Part shown: piece by piece, positions 21,590-29,337 of the stretch
How positions within the stretch are numbered: position 1 is the stretch's first letter
How the letters are laid out: each line of letters opens with the position of its first letter
Position numbers and translations under genes: made by a program
Source: Mastigamoeba balamuthi
Lineage: Eukaryota > Evosea > Mastigamoebida > Mastigamoebidae
Length of the DNA: 36,480 bases
Assembly (NCBI GenBank): GCA_902651635.1
Contig: CACRSC010000099.1
Coordinates: 58,740-95,219 of the forward strand
Reading direction: 5' to 3'
The notes under the pieces: model-generated
Databases searched by the model: none
Seen by the model: the letters and a program-made list of their open reading frames with translations, nothing else
Told to the model about the DNA's origin: nothing

Positions 21590-21861
21590 AAGCATATGAA
21601 GCCTTTGTGAGAGCCCGTTGACTGGCGAGGGGACAGGTCCGCGGTGCCAAGAGAGCTGAGGAGGGGAACGTGCAGCGGACATAGAAAGGCAGCTCCGAGT
21701 CCAAGTGCCGGCGGGGAACTTGCCGCTCTCAGGATGAGGGGCGTACAGCCGCTTCCGGCACAGGCTCGTGGGCTCTGGAGGTTCGCCACGTTGTGCCCGC
21801 GTACAGCCGCTGACTCTTGTGCCCTCTTCACACCGACGGGCCGTGTGCACCCTTTCGGCGC
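21590..21861. repeat. Repeat unit R, copy 1
   Basis: Matches 23229-23512 nearly throughout (GAAGCCTTTGTGAGAGCCCGTTGACTGG at the left, GGCCGTGTGCA(C/T)CCTTTCGGCGC at the right). A third, degenerate copy is at about 23640-23850. No coding function is recognised. Confidence 0.8.
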
Positions 21862-21862
21862 N
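21862..21862. other. Single N: probable hidden assembly gap
   Basis: Left of the N the sequence is repeat unit R. Right of it, GGCACAG followed by the last exon of copy C begins without the preceding ~5 kb of the gene. The N therefore joins two unrelated parts of the array and probably stands for a gap of unknown size. Confidence 0.75.
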
Positions 21863-21869
21863 GGCACAG

Positions 21870-22601
21870 GCGGATGGGACGCCCGACGGCGAGGGCAGCG
21901 AGGACATGGATGCCGGGCTGAGAGCCGCGCTGCACCAGGAGCTGGAGAGGCGGTATCTGCTGCCGGAGCAGTGGCAGCACGTGCAGCAGAAGCAGGTCGA
22001 GATCCAGCCCTTGAGCCTGCCCGCCGAGAGCATCGAGCACACGAGTGCCACAGTCCGCGGGTTTCTGCTGCTCGCACCCGCCAAGCCAACTGTCCTCGGT
22101 GCCTCAGCTGCGGCCAGTGCGGTGCCACCCGAGGGACAGCAGCAGCTGCCACTGCTCCGCGCCCAGTTCATGGTCGACGGAGGATCGCGCAGCGCTGCAG
22201 TGGCCGGGCCAGCACGGAGGATGTGCGAGTGCATCGCGATGGCGGGGGCAAAGACGAGGAGCTGTGTCGAGTGCCCCGTGAGCAGTCAGCTGTGGGCAAC
22301 GCTCAGCGGGGGAGCCCAGAAAGCACTGGCCAGGGCAAGGAGCGACGAGGTTGGAGCGTGGGAAGGGCTGGTGGAGACGTGGGAAGCAGTGGAGAGGATG
22401 GCAGCGGGGCAGCGGTTCGGGGACAGGCGCATGTGGAGCGCTATTGTGGTGGAGGCGGCGGAGGAGAGGACGGGAGAGGGATGCAGGGAGGCCGTCAAGA
22501 AGCTGGTGCTGTCACTGGAGTACGTGGTGGGATGCTGCAACGAAAGCACGAGCCTGAGGCTGTGGAGGCAGGTCCTCGTTTCGTTCGGCAATGCACCTTA
22601 G
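21870..22601 (+). CDS. Pseudo-caspase family, copy C: last exon only
   Basis: Starts after the ACAG acceptor that follows the N and continues to the same stop as A and B (ends VSFGNAP). It is clearly a distinct copy: the Gln run is reduced to three, and substitutions such as KQVEIQP and DGGSRSAAVA occur. The upstream exons are absent from the window, most likely lost in the gap at 21862. If the assembly were correct it would be a 3' gene fragment. The first ~12 residues (ADGTPDGEGSE) match copies A and B. Confidence 0.75.
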   Translation, partial: ADGTPDGEGSEDMDAGLRAALHQELERRYLLPEQWQHVQQKQVEIQPLSLPAESIEHTSATVRGFLLLAPAKPTVLGASAAASAVPPEGQQQLPLLRAQFMVDGGSRSAAVAGPARRMCECIAMAGAKTRSCVECPVSSQLWATLSGGAQKALARARSDEVGAWEGLVETWEAVERMAAGQRFGDRRMWSAIVVEAAEERTGEGCREAVKKLVLSLEYVVGCCNESTSLRLWRQVLVSFGNAP

Positions 22602-22855
22602 TTACCGAGTCTTGGAATCACACACAGTGAAACACCCTCTGCGATTGAGACACTGAGCAGACGGGAACGCAACACTGAGATGCGGTGGTCAGTTGCCAAT
22701 GCTGTCGAATGGCTTTCTGACGAAATACTCATCCACAATGCTCTTTTCTGATGGGTAGGGCTCGAATGGTACCAACGTGTCCACCGAGCACACCCGCAGC
22801 AGACTACATCAGTAATGAACTCTGGTGTGACCATACAACAAGCCTCGTTTGCTTT
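22602..22855. other. 3' flank of copy C
   Basis: The shared 3' flank (GTTACCGAGTCTTGGAATCACAC...) is repeated a third time, followed by sequence shared with the spacer after copy B. No gene is seen. Confidence 0.7.
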
Positions 22856-23215
22856 TCAATCACAACGCCCTTGTAAACGTGTGTTTGGCAACTGGTGCAG
22901 TGCCACACTGTTGAGCCGCCAACCAATGAGCAGATTGGCATGCGAGTCATCGACCCCTGTCGGAATGTAGGTGACCATCAACAGGCGCGCCCTGGGGAAG
23001 ACCACGTTAAGCACTGCCATCCCATTGATGACGATGATGGACGTCGCCCCCGCGTCGGCCACGTTGTCGATCTTTGTCTGCAGCTGGCACGAGCCTCTGA
23101 ACACCAGGACGGCCCTGCCCGTGTAGTTCTTGCCCTCGAGCGGCTTGCACGCGTAGCTGTTGTTGAACTGCGGGCCCACAGCCGTAATCCAGCTCCCCAG
23201 AGTCGCCGTTGCCAG
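22856..23215 (-). pseudogene. PA (protease-associated) domain exon, orphan
   Basis: Reading starts after a TTCCAG acceptor at 23216-23217 (phase 0) and runs about 119 codons to TGA. It contains a typical PA core: CKPLEGKNYTGRAVLVFRG-C, then a QTKIDNVADAGATSIIVING segment, matching GkIvLv.RG.C.f..K...A..aGA.avIv.N. PA domains sit in secreted or luminal proteases and sorting receptors. No signal peptide, partner catalytic domain or further exon could be placed upstream; the next 300 nt are repeat unit R. It is best read as the only copy of a duplicated gene piece that kept the PA core, with two shorter relics at 15040 and 21412. Confidence 0.65.
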
Positions 23216-23228
23216 CTGGAAGGGAGAT

Positions 23229-23512
23229 TACAACGTAAACGCATCGAAGCCTTTGTGAGAGCCCGTTGACTGGCGAGGGGACAGGTCCGCGGTGCCAAGA
23301 GAGCTGAGGAGGGGAACTTGCAGCGGACATAGAAAGGCAGCTCCGAGTCCAAGTGCCGGCGGGGAACTTGCCGCTCTCAGGAGGAGGGGCGTACAGCCGC
23401 TTCCGGCTCGGGCTCGTGGGCTCTGGAGGATCGCCACGTTGTACCCGCGTGCAGCCGCTGACTCTTGTGGCCTCTTCACACCAACGGGCCGTGTGCATCC
23501 TTTCGGCGCCAC
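23229..23512. repeat. Repeat unit R, copy 2
   Basis: Partner of 21590-21861. It includes GGGGAACTTGCCGCTCTCAGGAGG and CGTACAGCCGCTTCCGGCTC, motifs that recur in degenerate form at 23640-23850. Confidence 0.8.
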
Positions 23513-23639
23513 GTCACGCACACGAACACCTGTGGAAGCCTTGAGGTCACCACATATGTGTAACGTTATTCTGTCAGTAGGGGCATACGCGCTGTGCCGA
23601 TTCGTAGTGGCCACTACGAGGTGCGGTGAACACAGGAGG

Positions 23640-23850
23640 GCCATGCAGTCGCTGGGCCGAGGAGGGGAACTTGCAGTGGACACAGGCAATATCTCGCAGT
23701 GCCACGGCCCGTGCCAGCGGGGAACTTGCCGCTCTCAGGAGGTGGGGCGTGCAGCCGCTTCCGGCACGGGCTCGCGGGCTCTGGAGGTTGCCACGTTGTG
23801 CCGGCATGCAGCCGCTGACTCGGGAACCCTCTCGCCCTCACAAGCCCGCG
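23640..23850. repeat. Repeat unit R, degenerate copy 3
   Basis: Contains GAGGAGGGGAACTTGCAG, GGGAACTTGCCGCTCTCAGG and GGCTCTGGAGGTTGCCACGTTG in the same order as units 1 and 2, with insertions between. Confidence 0.7.
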
Positions 23851-24579
23851 AGACCCCCACCTTGCACTTGTCCAGCTACCAGCCTGCACAACAGACTGTG
23901 CTGTGCGCTCAGGTGCGTGCTGGACGTGGAGGAGTGTTTCCAGTGGGTCTGTATGAATTAATGGCCAAGTGCCTGCAACGAAGGGGCCTTATCAACCCTG
24001 GGGCGAGGGCGATTCGTGAGCCTATTAAAGAGTGAATGGAGCATGAAGAGAAAAGGACGTGTCATTGGTTGCCACCGAAAACCTGGCGTTCGCCGTTGCC
24101 AACCTTCGCGTGAGATTAGTCGAGTGACTGCAAGAGCCCTGTTTATTCCTGTAGTGGGGTCACAACAGAGATCACACAAAGTGGTTACAGCACACTTGGG
24201 AGATAGGATAGCTGCCGAGGGCCATTCCCCTGCGGACCCCCTCTTCTGCTCATCCATCGCGTAGGTGGGGCACTTTAGTGCTTGTGTGCACGGAATCGGT
24301 ACGGTTTTCGTGTTTGCCTGTCACGCGTGTGTAAATTCTCTATGTGGCGAGTGCCCTCACGTACAACGCGCGATGCTATGAAGCGGTGAAAGGGAAACAA
24401 GCAGTCATTGGCTAGGACTTCGCTTGTGTTGAGCCGCGTCCACCTCTCCAGCATCCAATTCCGGCTGTAGCGAGTGTGAGATGTAATGTGTCATGTTCTA
24501 GAGAGAGACAATTGAGAGCGAGAGAACGAGGTCTGCACGTGGGCGAGCAGAGCAGCGGCAGAATTTGAGGAGGGCAACG
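23851..24579. other. Intergenic, nothing recognised
   Basis: GC content is lower than in the coding parts. Short open frames only, with no family signature, RNA-like fold or repeat match noticed. Confidence 0.5.
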
Positions 24580-24945
24580 TCATGCACCACGGCACCGGAG
24601 CCGCAGCACCACTTCTCGGCAGGGGCGGTCAAAGGGCGCGATACTGAGGCATCTCATGGGCATTGCCCTTCCAGACACTGATGTTGTCGTCGAGAACGTA
24701 CCCGGGGATTGTGAGGGATTGGTTCCTCGGGTCTTTCTTCGCTGGGAATTGTCTGCGTAGGACCCTACAATCTGGAAATTCACAGAATGGTCACTGCGAT
24801 TAGAATCTTTGAACCCTGCGATGAGAAGGTCCTCGATCACAGTTCCGAACACCGTTGACAGAATCTGGGTCCTTTCAGGAGTGTCGTCTCGGTCCATTGC
24901 CTTCTCAGTAACAAAATTGTGATGAGGGTTCTGCCGTGCTTGCAA
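24580..24945 (-). CDS. Hypothetical small ORF (unrecognised, may be split)
   Basis: The frame from an ATG at about 24898 reads MDRDDTPERTQILSTVFGTV and continues through VIEDLLIAGF, which looks protein-like. After about 24770 a second frame reads more naturally (IPGYVLDDNISVWKGNAHEM, ending PQYRAL and a stop near 24626). Switching between the frames would need an intron or a frameshift; no good donor/acceptor pair of normal size is visible. No family is recognised. It could be the remnant of a gene. Confidence 0.25.
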   Translation of the reverse strand: MQARQNPHHNFVTEKAMDRDDTPERTQILSTVFGTVIEDLLIAGFKDSNRSDHSVNFQIVGSYADNSQRRKTRGTNPSQSPGTFSTTTSVSGRAMPMRCLSIAPFDRPCREVVLRLRCRGA

Positions 24946-25203
24946 AGGGCATCCAAGGTGCGCCCACCTTTATTTGGGCTCCTACAGAGAACAGCGAGGG
25001 TGGGCATGCTGGGGCAAGTCGTACATGGTGGGGAGGGCCTTGGAGAATAGGATAGGTCTTTTTCGGAGATGGACAGAGAATAATGCAGCAGTTCAGAGAA
25101 TCACCTCTATCTATGTTTGCTTCACCAATGTGAGGGACCACTGGCGCAAGCTCTGGGCGGTTTCAGCAAGAGTGAGTCTCCCGAGCGTGTCATCCGTGGC
25201 CCC
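24946..25203. other. Short intergenic stretch
   Basis: No supported gene. It lies 3' of the minus-strand surface-protein gene. Open frames on both strands lack recognisable features. Confidence 0.4.
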
Positions 25204-26941
25204 TCAGATCGGCTGAAAAGACCTTGGATGCCCCTTGACGGCGTAGACAAGCGAAGCCGCCACAGCACCCAAACCGATCACACAAGTCAAGATCAGCACA
25301 AGGGCGATATGCCCTGGCGTCCACCATGTCCTTTCCTCCGGCGGGTCTGTGTCGCACGCGCCAGGCAAGAGTTACACGCAATGCCAATTCATAATCAGTT
25401 GCCTTAACTAATCAAATCTAATCTTAAGAAATAACGATGTGGATTCCAATGGAACAGAAAGAGAAACTGAAGCGCACAGCAGTCGCAAGTGCTGGTGAGA
25501 GCCAGGACGTCGGACATGGGCGTGTCCTCGATGGTGACGTTGAACGCGGTGAGGTTCACGGCGACGTCTCTTATAGTGCAGTCCTCGGTCCTCTGCTCGA
25601 GGTCGATGGGGACCAACTTGTGGCTCGCCATCGCGTCGGACCTGTCCGCGCCCGTGTAGCAGTCAGGCGTCCCGTCGGCGCTCACGTGCACGACGCCGAC
25701 ACTGGTGGACAGAGGGTGGAAGCCCCAAGCGACGAGGGCGTCGTAGCCCTGCCCCGTCGTCGACGGCATGATGCTGAGCACAGACTCGTGGCTCGAGTAC
25801 ACCTGCCGCCCGAACCGCGTGGCCCACACGAGGGTCCCGTTGCTGGCGCTGAGCTTGGCCACGACGGCGTCGAACTGCACCGGGAACGTCGTGGACGCGC
25901 TGCCCCCGACGAGCAGGGCGTCCTCGCTCTCGACGTAGGCCCACGAGTGGAGCTCCGTCGTGTGGTCCCTCTCGAACCCCGGCATGAACCAGCGAGCCAG
26001 ACGAGCCCTCCCGAGGCGTTGAACGCCGAGACGACCCACCCCATGCCCCCGCTCAGCTTCGTGGTCACCGAGGTCACGGCCACCACGACGCCCGACCGCG
26101 TCCGGAACGCGCCGAGCGGCGAGAGGCTCATGCCCCAGGCCACCCGCAGCGGGAACATGTAGACCGTCTGCGTGGCCTCGGCCCCGTCGGGTGCGCCGGT
26201 GTCCAGCCTGAGCACGGTGAAGCCCTCCTCGTCGTGCGGCCCGTGGTCCTAGAGCTCGCTGAACAGCAGGTACTCGGAGCCTCCGACCGGCACGCACGCC
26301 CTGGCCCGCGAGCTGCGGTGGCGGGCCCTCACGGCCAGCGCCCTGCGCGGGCGCACCGCGGCCTGCGGGCCCGCGAGGTCCCGCTCGGCGACGAAGGCGG
26401 CGAAGGGCTCGAAGTCCAGGCGGCCAGCGGCCACCCACTCGCCGCGGGCTGCGTCGCGCTCGAGCGAGGCGAGCGACGCCCAGGGGTCCGTCTCGTTGAA
26501 GAGCAGCCGGCGGGACAACAGCAGCGCGCCGTCGGGGGACAGGGCCGCGGCCGCAGGCGTCAGGGTCGGGGGGACGCTGCTGGCGTTGACGACTGTGCCC
26601 AACGCGAGGACGTGGGCGCCGGCTGCCGTGCGGATGGCGGGGGCTGCTGCAGGCATGGCGTCGCTGAGGGTCCGCGACCACGACGGGGCAGAGGCAGCGG
26701 TGCCGGGGAGGCGCAGGCGGGCGACGACGAGGGTCCGCAGCGACGGCACGGTGGCAGCGACAGTCCAGCCCGAGGCGGGCGACGAGGACTGCGAGAGCGA
26801 GGGCACCGAGGAGGTGCCGTCCTCGTGGGCCTTGCCGCTCCAGCACTGCGCCCGAGCAGGGGCCGAGTGGAGGAGCAGGCTGAGGGCCAGCAGGGAGAGG
26901 AGGGCCGGGGTGGAGCTGCACAGCAGAGCCCGCGGAGACAT
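25204..26941 (-). pseudogene. Type I membrane surface protein, probably broken (stop + frameshift)
   Basis: The start has a clear signal peptide (MSPRALL, hydrophobic LLSLLALSLLL, cleavage near APARA-Q). The ectodomain is rich in beta-strand-like segments (LVWATRFGRQVY, VAWGFHPLSTSVGVVHVSADG) suggestive of a beta-propeller, with N-glycosylation sequons. The last exon (25346-25204) encodes the TM helix GHIALVLILTCVIGLGAVAA and a short tail ending SFQPI. The intron 25477-25347 has donor GTGCGC and acceptor CACAG, phase 1. Two defects: in-frame TAG at 26249-26251 (after LLFSEL), and a net loss of one base near 25990-26010 where GGLVWLA must change frame to reach WFMPGFERDH. Exon lengths sum to 1607 nt, one short of a multiple of three, which fits a single deletion. 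It could be a young pseudogene or carry sequencing errors. Confidence 0.65.
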
Positions 26942-27422
26942 CGGAGGCGGCCTTGTGGGTGTGGGGAGTTAAGCGGTGACCCTCGTGCTGCTGCGACTTT
27001 GCTAGCGAGTGAATTCAGGAAGAGCACGAGCGGGCAGGGGACACGTGGGCATGGCCCCTTGCCCCTGACGTGTGCGATATGGCCTCAACGTTTCGGTTTC
27101 AAGTTTGTCTGAGTCTCTTCGTTCGATTTGTCTGTGAGTGAGGGGTCGTTCTATCCCATTCCACCCGCCAGAGAGCCAGAGAGAACGAAGAGCGGGGCTC
27201 GAGGGTCTTCAGAAGGATCAGTGGGATGATCTACTCGACATGGCAGGTTTCCGTCGACCACAGCGTTCCGCCCACTGCTGTGCTCTCGCCCTACAGGCTC
27301 AGGGGATGAAAGCCCGGCTTTGTTCGCCATCTGGGGATCGAAACAGAAGAAATACGCCAGTTTCGATCGACAACACAACCGGAGGACGACGGAAGGGAGG
27401 CCAAATGACTTGTTTCTGTATG
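26942..27422. other. Intergenic: upstream of the surface-protein gene
   Basis: Should contain the promoter of the minus-strand gene starting at 26941 and the 3' flank of the RasGAP_C fragment ending at 27423. No exon is recognised. Confidence 0.45.
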
Positions 27423-27911
27423 TCACACCCTGATGGCTTCCGGGAAGAGGCCCAGGCACGAACAGCGTGGCGAGGCGTGCTTCTTCTTCTTCTCCAGCAG
27501 CCCGTCGAGGAAGTGGATGGTCGCATCCACATTCAGAGTCAATTGGCAGTTCTCCACCTGCAGTGTGCGGAGCTTCTCGTTCTTCCTCTGCCGCCTGAGG
27601 AGCTCGTCGAGGTCTATGCGTAGCAGTGTTCCCTCGACTGCTGGGATCTTGACCACCACGTCGAACACTCCGCGCTCGCTCGACGTGATGTGGAACTTCA
27701 TGGCCCTGCGGACGAGGTCTGGGATGCTCGAGTCGGCGATGACGTGCTTGCGGACCAGTGCCCCGTACGAGTACTTGCGGGGCTCCATGCAGAAGAAGCT
27801 GCCAGCCTGTTGCCCTCTCTGTTTCATTCGTGGCTACTCGGCGAAAAGGCTCAGGAGTGTCGTGTGCGCAATCACACCAGAGCGCTTGCGGTACTGGGCG
27901 GGTGCTGTTCT
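27423..27911 (-). pseudogene. RasGAP_C (IQGAP C-terminal) domain fragment, copy 1
   Basis: From an ATG at 27827 it reads PRKYSYGALVRKHVIADSS, RRAMKFHITSSERGVFDVVV, a LRIDLDELLRRQRKN segment and LNVDATIHFLDGLLEKKKK, the pattern of the RasGAP_C domain at the end of IQGAP proteins. Upstream, the exon part homologous to copy 2 (27911-27828) is shifted by one base and has a stop before the ATG (copy 2 reads KPRMQ where copy 1 has a TAG). A pseudogene or an N-terminally truncated short protein are both possible. The catalytic GAP domain is not present. Confidence 0.55.
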
Positions 27912-28405
27912 CGAGAGGGGAGTCTTGAGTGCCAGCGGGATGAAGCCTCGCAGCCAGTGTGCTTTGAAAAAGTGAATTGGAAATCGATATCTGGCCCATT
28001 TCTAATAGCAATGCCCCTGGGCATTTCCACTCCTCGCCCAACGTTCTGTAGTTGGGACTCAGCTTGATTGTGGCCTTTGCGAAGATTACCTCTCTACCTG
28101 TGAGAAAGTCCATCACACATCTTTCTACATGCACGCAAGATCTCAGGGAACCCAGGGATTCTCAGTGTTGGGGGACCAGTGAAGGGGCGCTGAGAGCCCG
28201 ACTACTCGGGGCTGCCCCTCAATCGATGGAACCAGCCCAAGCGAGCCCTAAACGGCCATCAACTCACAAGACACTTTCACACAGCCCACTGTTGTCCGAA
28301 GAAAACAGATCTTGCCATAACTCTGCAGAAGGCAGAGGTCATCCACTCCGTGGCTGGCAATCATCAATTCACTCGTCATAATTGCAATTTGACTATCCTT
28401 ATATT
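27912..28405. other. Spacer between the RasGAP_C copies
   Basis: Part of it (about 27930-28070, minus strand) aligns loosely with the region upstream of the copy 2 main exon, so the duplication unit is about 1 kb. No intact exon is supported. Confidence 0.45.
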
Positions 28406-29217
28406 TCACACCCTGATGGCTTCTGGGAAGAGACCCAGGCACGAGCAGCGTGGTGAGGAGGGCTTCTTCTTCTTCTCAAGCAGCCCGTCGAGGAAGTGGA
28501 TGGTCTCATCCACACGCAACGTCATTCGAGCGCTCTCCACCCAGACCGTGTGCAGCTTCTCGTTCATCCTCTGCAGCAGGAGCAGCTGGTTGAGGTCTAT
28601 GCGCATCTGTGCTTCCTCGACTGCTGGGATCTTGACCACCACGTCGAACACCCCGTGCCCGCTCGACGTGAAGTGGAGCTTCATGGATCTGCGGGCGAGG
28701 TCTGGGATGCTCGAGTCGGCGATGACGTGCTTGCGGACCAGTGCCCCGTACGAGTACTTGCGGGGCTGGAAGCTACCGCCAGCCTTCTTTGTCTGCTTCT
28801 GCATTCGTGGCTTCGCGGCACTGCTGCCTCTGAACTCGTCGTATGGGTAATCGCACCAAGTCCGCGGGCTGCCGTGGGCGAAGTGCTCCTATTGCGAGGT
28901 GGATGTTGTTAGTGCCCGCGGCGCTGAGCCTCACAACCCTGTGAGCGTCTAACAATGAATCGGGAGTCGCTTTTCTGGTTCATTTCCGACAGCAATGCCC
29001 CCGGCAATTTCCCCCCGAAACCTCGCCCGACGTTCTTCCCTTTGCGCGTCACGGAATTCGCACGACGTGAGCCGCAGTGTCGTTGGTTGGCGCGTCTCGA
29101 TCCAGGCCTACTGCAGAGATGAGGTCGGCCCTCTCAGAGGTGTCCGCCTCATGCGCCAAAACCCCACGAGTCCTCTGGCGGAGAATGAAAAAGTCCTTGA
29201 CACTTGTATTGCAAATG
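28406..29217 (-). CDS. RasGAP_C (IQGAP C-terminal) domain protein, copy 2, incomplete N-terminus
   Basis: The main exon 28888-28406 (161 codons with stop) follows a CAATAG acceptor. It reads CDYPYDEFRGSS, PRKYSYGALVRKHVIADSS, LHFTSSGHGVFDVVVKIPAV, RIDLNQLLLLQ and VDETIHFLDGLLEKKKK, diagnostic of RasGAP_C. A tentative upstream exon 29217-29067 (ends in AAH, donor GTCGTG, phase 0) encodes KDFFILRQRTRGVLAHEADT and fits in phase. No start codon or GAP domain can be placed between it and the PARP gene at 29338. In IQGAPs this domain binds partners at the cell cortex. Here it stands alone, so it may be a degenerate gene tail. Confidence 0.5.
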
Positions 29218-29337
29218 CTAATCAAACCTACTGCAGCGCTCGCTCCTCAGGCCCCGCCCCCGTACGGCTGGCGCGTGTGTGGCCAACTCCTGGCGCGGGG
29301 GTGTGTGCGAGCAGGTCCAGCAACCCGTGGCTGCATC

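Larger units (their letters stand above)
21137..21861. other. Spacer after copy B: 3' flank repeat, PA relic, repeat ending at the N
   Basis: No intact gene. 21137 to about 21340 repeats the 3' flank of copy A. 21412-21575 is a minus-strand PA-gene relic. 21590-21861 matches 23229-23512 and stops abruptly at the N. Confidence 0.7.

Noticed and set aside
21590-23850. CRISPR-like array or transposon in the repeat cluster
   Set aside because: Three long imperfect repeats of different spacing, with no short regular direct repeats, terminal inverted repeats, target-site duplications or transposase frame.
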